NCBI GenBank assembly: GCA_963784995.1
Contig: CAWATZ010000013.1
Location: 124,001 to 188,000 of the forward strand
Reading direction: 5' to 3'
DNA from: CAWATZ01 sp963784995
Lineage (GTDB): Bacteria > Planctomycetota > Planctomycetia > Gemmatales > Gemmataceae
Length of the DNA stretch: 64,000 nucleotides
The stretch's first letter is position 1. Each line of letters begins with the position of its first letter. The translations under genes were made by a program, and so were the position numbers. Below the pieces are notes generated by a model. That model was not told where the DNA came from. It ran no database searches and was given only the letters and a program-made list of their open reading frames with translations. Shown in pieces: positions 48,001 to 56,930 of the stretch.

Positions 48001-48924
48001 ATCGTTGAGGCGGAGTACGACGTTCCGCTGGATGCGTGGTATTTCGCCGCCGAGCGTCAGCCGGTGATGCCCTTTGCCGTGCTGCTGGAAATTCCCCTGC
48101 AAGTGTGCGGCTGGCTGGCGGCTTTCATGGGATCGGCCCTGACCAGCCCCGAGGACCTCTGCTTCCGCAACCTGGAAGGGAACGGCGAGCTGCTGGCTCC
48201 GGTCGGCCCCGACGCCGGCACGCTGACCTCGCGAATCCGCTGCACGCGCATCGCCAGTTCGGCCGGAATGATCATCCAGCACTACGATTTCCAGGTAGCG
48301 TCCACTCTCGGTTTGGTGTATCGTGGCGATACGGTTTTTGGTTTCTTCACGCGCGCTGCCCTGGCCCAGCAGGTCGGCATGCGTGACGCACGCCTGTACC
48401 AGCCCACCGCTGACGAGCTGGCCCGAGCCCGCTGCTTCGCTTACCCTGCCCAGCCGCCCCTGCCCGACGATCGCCTGCGAATGATTGACCAGGTGGACTT
48501 GCTGCTGCCCGATGGCGGCCCCCACGGTCTGGGGTTGATCCGCGGCAGCAAGCAGGTGCGACCCGAAGAGTGGTTCTTCAAGGCCCACTTTTACCAGGAC
48601 CCGGTGATTCCCGGCTCGCTGGGGCTGGAGTCGCTGCTGCAACTGCTCAAGGTCTACGCCCTGGAGCGCTGGGGAGCTGGCTCCCGGCTGACCATGCCTC
48701 CCGGCAAACATCGCTGGGTCTATCGCGGCCAGGTGATTCCCACGCATCGGCAGGTGCAGGTGCAGGCCGAGGTGACCGCCTGCGACGATCGCCGGAAAAC
48801 AGTCGTGGCCGATGGCTACTTGCTTGTTGACAGTCGAGTGATATACCAGATGAAGGGTTTTACGGTGGCCCTGTTTCCTCCTGGCACCCAGCCGGGGGGA
48901 GGATTGAAACGATTGCAAACATGA
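42094..48924 (+). CDS. pfaC: PfaC-like PUFA synthase subunit: KS-CLF-AT-DH-DH (frame breaks near 43426 and 44860-44876)
   Basis: About 2276 residues after two compensating breaks: one extra base near 43426 (AFGFGGIN then AHLLLEEW) and one missing base within 44860-44876 (DRALGAS then LFYSPKPLGREGW). KS with Cys191 (DAACASS) and ECHATGTP. Second KS-like domain is a chain-length-factor type: the Cys position reads SSEETSG, with Glu in its place. AT with FVFPGSGNDYPGMG and GFSLGES, as in PfaB. Then two FabA-like double-hotdog dehydratases: catalytic-His segments CHFVDDQVMPG and KAHFYQDPVIPG, each with a preceding pseudo-hotdog. PfaC normally lacks AT, so this looks like a PfaB/PfaC merger. Five palindromic elements lie inside the gene. 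Overlaps oleA by 4 bp. Confidence 0.9.
43454..43554. repeat. 101-bp palindrome between KS and CLF
   Basis: Perfect 39-bp arms (43454-43492, 43516-43554; GTTAGCCGCGACGCGGAGCG...) around a 23-nt loop, TA at both edges. Same family as the insert at 18591-18648. Read in frame as VSRDAERSAAERG...LPRSAALRSASRL. Confidence 0.95.
46018..46107. repeat. C-rich element interrupted by a GGACGGCTC palindrome
   Basis: CCCCCTCCC (46035-46043) pairs with GGGAGGGGG (46099-46107); between them lie two GGACGGCTC..GAGCCGTCC hairpins (46049-46094). The intact element is at 30618-30652. In frame within the linker after AT in the PfaC-like protein. Confidence 0.85.
46343..46373 (-). repeat. inverted partial copy of the C-rich element
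   Basis: GGAGGGGTTGGGGAGGGGTT (46351-46370) is the reverse complement of an ACAACCCCTCCCC-type sequence like 30618-30643. Read in frame as FEEGLGRGC. Confidence 0.65.
47591..47722. repeat. 132-bp palindrome between the two dehydratases
   Basis: 52-bp arms (47591-47642 and 47671-47722) match at 50 of 52 positions around a 28-nt loop. Contains the ATGCAACCCCTTCGGGGT core that also appears, in variant form, near 18735. Read in frame (GCAARPTAEICNPFG and further). Confidence 0.93.
47922..47976. repeat. GTGGCACGGTC palindrome plus half copy inside the second dehydratase
   Basis: GTGGCACGGTC / GACCGTGCCAC pair at 47922-47947 with a 4-nt loop, followed by a half unit at 47956-47974. Same family as 14957-15094. 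Adds WHGQETVPQQRQETVPQQ to a hot-dog domain segment. Confidence 0.9.
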
Positions 48925-49958
48925 ACTACTCGCGCGTCTACATCGACGCCATCGGGTACGAGCTGCCGCCTGTGGTGGTGACCTCCCACGAACTGGAGGC
49001 CCGGTTGCGCCCGCTGTACCAGGCGCTGCATCTCCCCGAGGGGCAACTGGAAGCGTTGACCGGCATTGTCGAGCGGCGCTGGTGGGAGCCTGGCTACCTG
49101 CCGTCGGAGGGGGCGACCCGAGCCGCCCGCAAGGCCCTGGAACAGGCCAACGTCCTGCCCCAGGACGTGGAAGTCCTCATCTACGCGGCCGTGTGCCGGG
49201 AGCAGTTCGAGCCGGCGACGGCGTGCCGGGTGGCCTCCGCCCTGGGCATCGAGCCGCACACGGTCTTCGACCTGAGCAACGCCTGTCTGGGCGTCCTCAA
49301 CGGCATCATCGAGCTGGCCAACAGGATCGAACTGGGTCAGATCCGGGCCGGCATGGTCGTTTCCTGCGAGACGGCCCGCGAGATCAACGACGCCATGATC
49401 GAGCGCATGCTCCAGACCCAGAGCATGGACCTGTTCAAGACCTCGCTGGCCACGCTGACGGGCGGCTCCGGCGCCGTGGCGGTGGTGGTCACCGACGATT
49501 CGTTTCGGCTGCAGCCGAGGCGGCGCTTGCTGGGCGGTTACGTGCAGGCGGCACCGCAGTTCCACAACCTGTGCCGCTGGGGCATCGAAACCATGCTCAG
49601 CGCCGCCCGGCAATTCATGTCCACCGACTCGGTGGCGGTCCTCAAGTACGGCGTCGATCTGGGCCTGCGCACCTGGCGGGCGTTCCTGACCCGGCTCGGC
49701 TGGGCGGCCGACATGGTGGACAAGGTCATCACCCACCAGGTCGGGGCCATCCATCGCGACTGCATCCTCAAGGCCCTGGGCATTCCCCGCGACAAGGACT
49801 ACTCGACCTACGAGTACCTGGGCAACATCGGCACCGTGTCGCTGCCGTTGACCGCCGCCCTGGCCGAGGAGCGTGAGTTCCTCCTGCCCGGCGACCGGGT
49901 CGGCTTCCTGGGCATCGGCAGCGGCCTCAACTGTCTGATGCTGGGCGTCGAATGGTGA
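48921..49958 (+). CDS. oleA: OleA-type thiolase: head-to-head acyl condensation
   Basis: 345 residues. Thiolase-superfamily enzyme that joins two fatty acyl thioesters to a 2-alkyl-3-ketoacid. Nucleophile Cys122 (SNACLGVLNG), His272 (ITHQVG) and Asn302 (LGNIGTVSLP) form the active site. Glu97 in CREQFEPATACRVA matches the glutamate that OleA uses for deprotonation and which FabH lacks, supporting OleA over FabH. Also typical is VFDLSNACLG and the length. The start overlaps the PfaC-like stop (ATGA), so translation is coupled to the megasynthase. The fused oleBC gene begins 10 bp after its stop. Acyl donor: by context, chains from the Pfa complex, which is inference. Confidence 0.93.
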   Translation: MNYSRVYIDAIGYELPPVVVTSHELEARLRPLYQALHLPEGQLEALTGIVERRWWEPGYLPSEGATRAARKALEQANVLPQDVEVLIYAAVCREQFEPATACRVASALGIEPHTVFDLSNACLGVLNGIIELANRIELGQIRAGMVVSCETAREINDAMIERMLQTQSMDLFKTSLATLTGGSGAVAVVVTDDSFRLQPRRRLLGGYVQAAPQFHNLCRWGIETMLSAARQFMSTDSVAVLKYGVDLGLRTWRAFLTRLGWAADMVDKVITHQVGAIHRDCILKALGIPRDKDYSTYEYLGNIGTVSLPLTAALAEEREFLLPGDRVGFLGIGSGLNCLMLGVEW

Positions 49959-49968
49959 CCGCTGGCGC

Positions 49969-52622
49969 ATGGGCATCGAACTCTATCCGTTTGCCAGCCA
50001 CTTTTTCGTGCGGGATGGTCTGCGCCTCCACTACCTCGACGAGGGCGAGCCGGGAGCGTTAGCGACCGGAGATGCTTCGCCGGTGGTGATGCTGCACGGC
50101 AACCCCACCTGGTCGTTCTATTTCCGCGACCTGGTCCGCGGCTTGCGCGGCACGCACCGGGTCATCGTGCCTGATCACATCGGCTGCGGTTTGTCGGACA
50201 AGCCGGACGATAGCCGCTACGAGTACACCCTGGCCCACCGGGTCGATGACCTGGAAGCACTCCTCGACCACCTGGGACTGACGGCGAACCTGACCCTGGT
50301 GCTGCACGACTGGGGCGGGATGATCGGCATGGCGTATGCCAGCCGACACCCCGAGCGGATCACCCGTCTGGTGCTGCTGAACACCGCGGCTTTCCTGCTG
50401 CCTCCCGGAAAACGCTTGCCTCTCTCTCTGTGGCTGGGCCGAAACACCGCTCTGGGAAGCTGGTTGATTCTCAGGCTGAACTTCTTCTGCCGCGGCGCGC
50501 TCCGCTGGTGCGTCTGCCGAAGGCTGCCCGAAACCGTCCGGGCCGGTTATCTCGCTCCGTATGGTTCGTCGGCCAACCGGATCGCGGTGCTGCGCTTCGT
50601 GCAGGACATTCCGCTCCAACCGAGCGATCCGAGCTATGCGCTGGTGCGGCAAGTCCAGGAGGGGCTCTGTCGCTTTCGGCAGACGCCAACGCTGATCTGC
50701 TGGGGCGATCAGGATTTCGTGTTCGACCAGCACTTCCTGGCCGAATGGCGGCGGCACTTGCCGCAGGCGGAGGTGCATCGCTTTGCCGACGCGGGCCATT
50801 ACGTGCTGGAGGATGCCGGAGCGGCGATCCTTACCCTGGTGCGGGAGTTCCTGGCACGGACCGGCTCACCGACACCCCGGGTTGCGCTGCGCTCCACCCG
50901 GGGCTTTACTCCTTTGGTTTTGGGAATAAAGCCCCGGGTGGAGCGAGGTACGAGCGCAACCCGGGGCGTCAACATCGCCAGCCACGTTCCCGCGATGGCC
51001 CGATCCCGTCCACACACCCTGGCCCTGGTCGAGCCGCGTGGCCGGGATTGGCTCGGGCGGTTCCGTTATCGCCACCTCACCTTCCAGGAGCTGGACCGCG
51101 AAAGCGACACGCTGGCCCGGGGTCTGCAGCACGTGGGCATCACCCGGGGCACGCGCACGGCGTTGATGGTTCCTCCGAGCCTCGATTTCTTCGCCCTGAC
51201 CTTTGCCCTGTTCAAGCTGGGCGCGGTGATTGTCCTGATCGACCCGGGCATGGGGCTGAAGAACCTGGGCGTCTGCCTTGGCGAGGCGGAGCCGGAAGCG
51301 TTTATCGGTATCCCGAAGGCCCACCTGGCCCGAAAGCTTCTCGGCTGGGCTCGTCCCAGTCTGCGGCAATGGGTCATGGTTGGCCAACGCTTCGGCTGGG
51401 GCTGCATCACGCTGGACCAGGTTCGCCGGCTGGGCAAGGGTCAGCGCCCGCAGTGCTGGCCGACACCCGGCCCGACGATCTGGCCGCCATCCTGTTCACC
51501 AGCGGCAGCACGGGCATTGCCAAGGGCGCAATGTACACGCATGGCATCTTCACCGCCCAGGTGGAGGCACTGAAGCGTCTGTACGGCATCGAGCCGGGCG
51601 AAATCGATTTGCCGACGTTCCCGCTGTTTGGCCTGTTCGCCCCGGCCCTGGGAATGACCGCGATCCTTCCCGAGATGGACCCGACGCGCCCGGCCGAGGT
51701 CGATCCCGAGAAGATCATCCAGGCGATCCAGCACTTCGGCGTCACCAACCTGTTCGGCTCGCCCGCCCTGATCCAGCGCGTCGGCCGCTACGGGGCCGCT
51801 CACGGGATTCGCCTGCCGACGCTGCGCCGGGTGATCTCGGCCGGGGCCCCTGTCCCGGCGAAGGCCATCGAGCGCTTCTGTCGGATGCTTCCCGAGGGCG
51901 TCCAGGTCCACACCCCCTACGGAGCCACCGAAGCCCTGCCCGTGGCCAGCATCGGCAGCGACGAGATTTTGCATCAGACCCGTCAGGCCACAGATGAGGG
52001 AGCCGGCGTTTGCGTCGGCCGGCCGGTTGAGGGAATGACCGTACGGATCATCCGCATCAGCGATGAAGTGATCCCGACCTGGAGCGACGACCTGCTGGTC
52101 CTGGTCGGGACCATCGGCGAGATCGTGGTGCAGGGACCGGTGGTCACGCGGGCATACTACAACCGCCCGGAATCGACCCGCCTGGCCAAGATCAGCGATC
52201 CCGCGGGCGGCTTCTACCACCGGATGGGCGACGTGGGCTACCTCGACGAGCAGGGTCGGCTCTGGATCTGCGGACGCAAGTCGCAGCGAGTGGTGACGCC
52301 GAACGAGACGCTCTACACCATTCCCTGCGAGGCGGTCTTCAACACGCATCCCGCGGTGCTGCGCAGCGCCCTGGTGGGAATCCAGCGGAACGGGATCCCC
52401 GGGCCGATCCTGTGTGTGCAGCGCGATCCCGAGGGGCCAGCCATCCCGGACGAGGAGCTGGAACGCGAATTGCTCGAGCTGGCCCAATCCTACCCGCACA
52501 CCCGGTCGATCTCCAAGGTGCTGTTTCACCCGGCCTTCCCGGTGGACGTCCGGCACAACTCCAAGATTTTCCGTGAGAAGCTGGCGGACTGGGCCAGCAA
52601 GCAGTTGCCATGCACGCTCTAG
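49969..52622 (+). CDS. oleBC: fused OleBC: beta-lactone decarboxylase plus beta-lactone synthetase (frame break within 51441-51462)
   Basis: OleB part (1-300): alpha/beta hydrolase of the haloalkane-dehalogenase type, HGNPTWSFYFRDL, nucleophile Asp114 (LHDWGGMIG), acid in ICWGDQD, His277 (DAGHYVLED). It decarboxylates the beta-lactone to a cis-olefin. OleC part (from about 334): ANL adenylating enzyme, FTSGSTGIAKGAMYTHG, YGATEALPVASIGSDE, YHRMGDVGYLDEQGRLWICG and the C-terminal Lys segment VDVRHNSKIFREKL. It makes the beta-lactone from the beta-hydroxyacid. One base is missing within 51441-51462 (after GKGQRPQ; APAVLADTRPDDLAAILFT continues in the other frame); repaired length about 884. Residues 302-333, the linker, are coded by the palindrome at 50875-50966. 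Confidence 0.92.
50875..50966. repeat. imperfect palindrome forming the OleB-OleC linker
   Basis: 34-bp left arm (50875-50908, CCCCGGGTTGCGCTGCGCTC...) and right arm 50927-50966, identical by complement except for 6 extra bases (AGGTAC). Read in frame as TPRVALRSTRGFTPLVLGIK and on. Confidence 0.9.
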
Positions 52623-53611
52623 TTACCGGAGGCGGCGGCTTTCTTGGCTCGGCGATCGTGCGCCAGCTGGTGGCACGCGGCGACCGGGTCCGCAGTCTGT
52701 CGCGTCAGCATTACCCCGCCCTGGACGCTCTTGGCGTGGAGCAGATCCAGGGAGACGTCGCCGAACCGCAGGCGGTGGAACAGGCGACTGCCGGCTGCGA
52801 CATCGTCTTTCACGTCGCCGCCAGGGCGGGCATCTGGGGCCGGCTCCGGGATTTCCAGCAGATCAACGTCGAGGGAACGCGGAACGTCCTGGCCGCCTGC
52901 CGCAAGCATCGCATCCGCCGGCTGGTTTACACCAGCTCGCCCAGCGTCGTCTTCCACGGGCGGGACATGGCCGGCGTCGATGAGTCGGTGCCGTACCCGT
53001 CGCACTTCGAGGCGCACTATCCCCGCACCAAGGCCGAGGCGGAACAGCTGGTGCGGGCCGCGAACGAGCCTGACCTGGCGACGGTGGCGTTGCGACCGCA
53101 CCTGATCTGGGGGCCGGGCGACAATCACCTGATTCCGCGCATCCTGGCCCGAGCCCGAGCCGGCCGGCTGCGCCGGCTGGGTTGGCGCAACCCGCTGATC
53201 GACAGCATTTACGTCGAGAATGCCGCCGATGCCCACGTCCTCGCGGCCGACCGGTTGGCACCGGGTTCGCCGGTCGCGGGCAAGGTCTATTTCCTGTCGC
53301 AGGGTGAGCCGGTGCCGCTGTGGGACCTGGTCAATCGCATCCTGGACGCGGCAGGACTGCCTCCGGTGACGCGCTCGGTCCCGGTGGGTGTGGCCGTGGC
53401 GGCTGGGTGGCTGCTGGAGGCGGTCTACGGGCTGATGGGCTGGCAGGCCGAGCCGCCGATGACGCGGTTCCTGGCCCGCGAGCTATCGACTGCGCACTGG
53501 TTCGACATTGCGGCGGCACGGCGGGATCTGGGCTATGAGCCGCGGGTTTCGATTGATGAGGGGCTCAGGCGGCTGAAAGATTCTCTCCGCAACCAAGCCG
53601 CTAGCCGTTGA
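52610..53611 (+). CDS. oleD: OleD-type NADPH-dependent 2-alkyl-3-ketoacid reductase
   Basis: 333 residues. Extended short-chain dehydrogenase (3-beta-HSD-like). NADP-binding TGGGGFLG at 6-13, catalytic Tyr137 and Lys141 (YPRTK) with Ser109/110 in YTSSPSVVF. Reduces the OleA product to the beta-hydroxyacid used by OleC. HYPRTKAEAEQLV and LRPHLIWGPGDNHLIPRI are typical of OleD. The start lies inside the oleBC end (13-bp overlap), so coupled translation is likely and OleD completes the four ole activities. No obvious gene of the same pathway follows. Confidence 0.92.
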   Translation: MHALVTGGGGFLGSAIVRQLVARGDRVRSLSRQHYPALDALGVEQIQGDVAEPQAVEQATAGCDIVFHVAARAGIWGRLRDFQQINVEGTRNVLAACRKHRIRRLVYTSSPSVVFHGRDMAGVDESVPYPSHFEAHYPRTKAEAEQLVRAANEPDLATVALRPHLIWGPGDNHLIPRILARARAGRLRRLGWRNPLIDSIYVENAADAHVLAADRLAPGSPVAGKVYFLSQGEPVPLWDLVNRILDAAGLPPVTRSVPVGVAVAAGWLLEAVYGLMGWQAEPPMTRFLARELSTAHWFDIAAARRDLGYEPRVSIDEGLRRLKDSLRNQAASR

Positions 53612-53688
53612 GCGTCGTATACCCATTCCTTGGAGCCATTCACGTTGGAAAACCCAGACTGAGAACGTAGATCGGAGCGACATTCGCG

Positions 53689-54744
53689 ATGGCCGTACAC
53701 TTCGTTTTCCGCAGTCTCTACAACAGCCCCCTGGAAAAGCAGGTGCGGCATTTCGACGACGATTCGGTGGTCGCCTGGGCTCGCCGGGTCTGGGGGCAAG
53801 TCCCAACCGACCAGGCTTTTGATCGAGGCAGAGAGATCCTGGGCGGATTGGAGGTCTATAGCTTCCCGAATCTGTTCGACGTCGAAGCGAACCTCCACGG
53901 GCCGCCGGATAACATGGCGGGAGTAGCCGCCTGGTTCGGCCAGATGTACTCCCCGCAAATTCTCCACGGTTCGCATCACCTCCAGCTATATACTGACGAC
54001 GATGAGACGGAGATGGCGATTTACCTCTTCGATGACCACTACCGGAGCAGTAACCCCGGGAAGACGGACTTCTTGCTCTGGGACCGCTGGGAACTGCCTG
54101 CTGGCGATGGGGACGTTTCCGGCGTGGTCCTTCCCGACACACACCCGATCGGGCCGGCTGGCGATGAGGAAGGTGTCCTGTACCTCATCAACCTGGTCGC
54201 GCTCGATTCGTCTAACCTCAGCGACCTGGGAGGAAGTTCCGGCCGGCTTGATGGGCTACGGCTTGATGGACTGTGCCGCTACCTGCTGCTGCACTCTGTC
54301 GAGGATGGCCTGGGCGTCGGGGTGGAAGGCGTTCGCGGCTCACTCCAGGCACTGCTCACCGACCCATCGGGGGAAGATGCCGGTTTCCTCCTGGCCCTCC
54401 GCGACGAACCGAGCGAAAGGGCTCATTGGAACGCCTACTCCGACTGGCTCAGCGAACGGGACAGACCAGTTGCCGGTCTCCATCTTCTTCAGCAAGCCCT
54501 GCGCGGTGCCGGCCCTACCGAGGGAAGCAAGAACCGCGACCCCGCAAGGGATTTGCTCCAGGTGAGCAATCACCTGGCCCAGGCGAGCAAACATGAGGGC
54601 CGTTGGCCGGATGGGGAGTTTCTCTGGTTCACGCCGCACGATACCTATGAGACCTGGATTTTCTTCGATGACCGCTGGGCGGCGGCGCAACCCACTCTGG
54701 CGGAAGGACTGGTTCGTTTCGACTCGCGGTGGTACGTGCTGTGA
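53689..54744 (+). CDS. hypothetical protein with TIGR02996-type segment
   Basis: 351 residues. Two thirds (MAVHFVFRSLYNSPLEKQVR ... HHLQLYTDDDETEMAIYLFD) are an uncharacterised region. Residues about 228-260 (GFLLALRDEPSERAHWNAYS-DWLSERDRP) match the TIGR02996 repeat-companion motif, found mostly in Gemmata-like Planctomycetes and Myxococcota. The end (GEFLWFTPHDTYETWIFFDD) is aromatic and acidic. No signal peptide. Function unknown. The start is 77 bp after oleD; GCGACATTCGCG precedes it without a clear Shine-Dalgarno. Confidence 0.7.
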   Translation: MAVHFVFRSLYNSPLEKQVRHFDDDSVVAWARRVWGQVPTDQAFDRGREILGGLEVYSFPNLFDVEANLHGPPDNMAGVAAWFGQMYSPQILHGSHHLQLYTDDDETEMAIYLFDDHYRSSNPGKTDFLLWDRWELPAGDGDVSGVVLPDTHPIGPAGDEEGVLYLINLVALDSSNLSDLGGSSGRLDGLRLDGLCRYLLLHSVEDGLGVGVEGVRGSLQALLTDPSGEDAGFLLALRDEPSERAHWNAYSDWLSERDRPVAGLHLLQQALRGAGPTEGSKNRDPARDLLQVSNHLAQASKHEGRWPDGEFLWFTPHDTYETWIFFDDRWAAAQPTLAEGLVRFDSRWYVL

Positions 54745-54863
54745 CGAGTGACGTCGATCAGTCGCTCAAATGAAGCCAGCGAACTAAAGTTAGCTCGTTG
54801 ACTAAATTGAGTCGTTCGACTAATCGGGACTCAAGATCAGGAAGTATTCAAGAAGGAGGCAAC

Positions 54864-55424
54864 GTGACCACTATCGACACCACTCGCTATCCGCCCGAGG
54901 TCGCCGACCTGTTGCGGCTGATGCCGCTGGCCCCTCTGGGACCGGGAAAGCCCCACCAGGAAGTTCGCGACCGACTGGAATCTCTCGGAACCGCCTTCCC
55001 GGCTAGTGTCAACCGCGACCTGGCCACCGCCAGCCTCGCGGGTCTGTGGCTGACCTTCAACTTCCTCGACGAGTCGCACACCATCAGCCAGGAACTGCAC
55101 ACCGCCGAGGGCAGCTACTGGCACGCCCTGATGCATCGCCGCGAGCCGGATTTCAGCAACAGCAAGTACTGGTTCCGGCGCGTCGGAACGCATCCGGTGT
55201 TCGAGCCCTTGCGGATTGCCGCCGCGGGGCTGGCGGCGAGTGCGCCGGCACCGGCCGGGTTCCTGGCCCGGCAAGCGAGCTGGGACCCGTTCAGGTTCGT
55301 GGACCTGTGCGAGGCATCGCATGACGAGAAGGCCCCCTGCCACGAGCTGTGTCTGCAAATTCAACGGGCGGAGTGGGAACTGCTGTTCGATTACTGCTGG
55401 AAACAGGCGACCGAAGCGCGGTAA
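54864..55424 (+). CDS. conserved hypothetical protein
   Basis: 186 residues from GTG 54864, which has AAGGAGG nine bases upstream. Contains GSYWHALMHRREPDFSNSKY and WFRRVGTHPVFEPLR, a highly patterned segment with three histidines plus an acidic DESHTISQELHT before it, and a C-terminal HDEKAPCHELCLQIQRAEWE. The spaced His/Glu/Cys residues could bind metal, but I recognise no characterised family; similar short proteins occur in other planctomycete and acidobacterial genomes as far as I recall. Soluble, cytoplasmic. Confidence 0.7.
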   Translation: MTTIDTTRYPPEVADLLRLMPLAPLGPGKPHQEVRDRLESLGTAFPASVNRDLATASLAGLWLTFNFLDESHTISQELHTAEGSYWHALMHRREPDFSNSKYWFRRVGTHPVFEPLRIAAAGLAASAPAPAGFLARQASWDPFRFVDLCEASHDEKAPCHELCLQIQRAEWELLFDYCWKQATEAR

Positions 55425-55498
55425 GCGCCGACCGTTCCCTCAACCAATCACGAACCGCCCCCTGCTCTCCCGTGTCGGAAGGGGAAGGAGGCCGCACC

Positions 55499-55747
55499 AT
55501 GGACCTGATTGTTGAGACCGACCTGGGCCACGACCCCGACGACTTCTTCACCCTGTGTTACCTGGCGGCGGCCGGCGTCCGCATCCGGGCCATCTGCGTC
55601 GTGCCGGGCGACCGCGATCAGCTGGCCATTGCCCGCCTGCTGGTCAAGACGCTGGACCTGGACGTTCCCGTTGGGGCCTCCAAGCTCGACAGCGGCAAGT
55701 TCAGTTCCGGCGGAATGCGCCACGAGCTTCTCAAGCGTTTCGGCTGA
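55499..55747 (+). pseudogene. truncated nucleoside hydrolase, N-terminal fragment
   Basis: 82 residues after GGAAGGAGG. MDLIVETDLGHDPDDFFTLC carries the Ca2+/ribose-binding aspartate cluster of inosine-uridine nucleoside hydrolases (D-x-G-x-D-x-DD), and ICVVPGDRDQLAIARLLVKT and SSGGMRHELLKRFG continue the fold. A TGA then ends the frame, against about 280-320 residues in intact enzymes. None of the three downstream frames resumes the family sequence, so this is a real truncation, not another single-base break. Probably non-functional. Confidence 0.75.
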
Positions 55748-56400
55748 GCCTCGGTTGGGTCAGCAATACCCGCGTGACCCGCGAGCCGGCGTCCGCCTGC
55801 AAACGTCTCGAAGGACGGAAGCAACGGGGCTTGCCGAGGACCAGCCGCTTCTCGTCTGCCTGCCCTGCCGGCCACTTTGCTGGGAATGGCTGAGAGGACA
55901 GAAGCGGTCCCTGATGGTCCCAGCAATGCCAGGACGAGGCATTTCGCTGTCTGCCTGCCACCCGCCAGGGTATTCGGGACGGCCTTGCCGGTGAGCTGCC
56001 TCGCTGTCATTCCGTGCCAGCTTTCCCCAGACTGGGCCGCCTCACTGTTCCTCCTCATTTGTCCAATCCCACCACCCAGGAAGAGTGTACGGCCTGGAGC
56101 AGCCGCCAGCCCGCAGCGCTGGCAGCCACGGTCCCTGCGCGACGGCGACGACCGCCGGACACTTGCCGATCGCAATGGCAGAAGCAACCAGACAATCCTG
56201 GCACTGGGAGACGGACCGTGATAGATTGAGGGAGGTAATGCCAGGCGGACCGGCCGGCTGGCAAGAGGCGGACCGGACACGGGATAGCGTGACCGGGAAG
56301 CGGAAAGAGGCTGACCGGCACTTTCATGGCGTGATCGGGCATAATAGGCTGACCGGCCTGTTACCCTAATTCACCAGTGCGTCGAAGGGAGGGCTTCGGG
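55748..56400. other. 653-bp gene-free stretch after the truncated gene
   Basis: No frame shows protein-like sequence. The last 120 bp (about 56244-56363) contain six imperfect copies of a GCxGACCGG-like motif spaced about 16-24 bp. Could be scar sequence from the deletion that removed the rest of the hydrolase. Confidence 0.55.
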
Positions 56401-56862
56401 GTGGCGATCGACGACAGCGGGGAAGCCTGGCACGGTGACGATCCGGCTGACGTGGCCGCCTATCTCGCCGAGTACACAGCGTCCGAGGAAGCGTACCCGG
56501 CCACCGCGTTCCGGTCCATCCAGTGCCCGTGCCAGTCGATCAAGTTCCGGGTTGAGTGCGCGGGGTCCGTCACCCGGCGGGTGTGCCCGGCATGCAAGCG
56601 GAGCAAGTTCATCTGCCGATCGTCCGGCGACTGGGCGGAGGCGGCCGCCGAGGAAGGGGTGGAGCGGTATCGGTGTACCGGCTGCGGGTCGGCCCAAGCC
56701 AACGTCACAGTCGGGTTCGCCGGCTACCCCGAGGCCCCGGAGCTGGACGCCGTCAAGTGGTTCTATGTTGGCCTGCGGTGCGTGCGGTGTGGGGAGCTGT
56801 GCTGCTACAACAGTGGCAAGATCGCGCGGGGGCCGGCGCGGCTGGTGTACCGCCGAGCGTAG
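56401..56862 (+). CDS. hypothetical zinc-ribbon-like protein
   Basis: 153 residues from GTG 56401 with AAGGGAGGG 8 bases upstream; GTG 56377 is an alternative. Cysteine pairs occur in order: CPC, CPAC, CTGC, CVRC, CC, with spacing typical of one or two zinc ribbons (VCPACKRSKFIC and YRCTGCGSAQANVTVGF). Acidic N-terminus. No DNA-binding helix or enzyme motif seen. Likely a lineage-specific metal-binding protein of unknown role. Confidence 0.65.
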   Translation: MAIDDSGEAWHGDDPADVAAYLAEYTASEEAYPATAFRSIQCPCQSIKFRVECAGSVTRRVCPACKRSKFICRSSGDWAEAAAEEGVERYRCTGCGSAQANVTVGFAGYPEAPELDAVKWFYVGLRCVRCGELCCYNSGKIARGPARLVYRRA

Positions 56863-56930
56863 CGCGCCGAACCTGTTGCTCCAGATGTAACGATTACTGT
56901 CAAGCCCCGTCTCGGATTGTGAGGAAGTGT

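Noticed and set aside
50050..50080. GGGAGCGTTAGCGACCGGAG in OleB as half of the AGCGACGG-type element
   Set aside because: It adds about ten residues (PGALATGDAS) before VVMLHGNPTW and may be a remnant, but there is no second arm to support it.
51288..51310. GAGCCGGAAGCGTTTATCGG in OleC as a degenerate palindromic element
   Set aside because: Only one arm-like stretch, and the coded residues fit the normal OleC sequence.
54745..54863. AT-richer stretch with GACTAAATTGAGTC-like short palindromes before the gene at 54864
   Set aside because: Only short imperfect symmetry, below what I would call a repeat; may simply be a promoter region.
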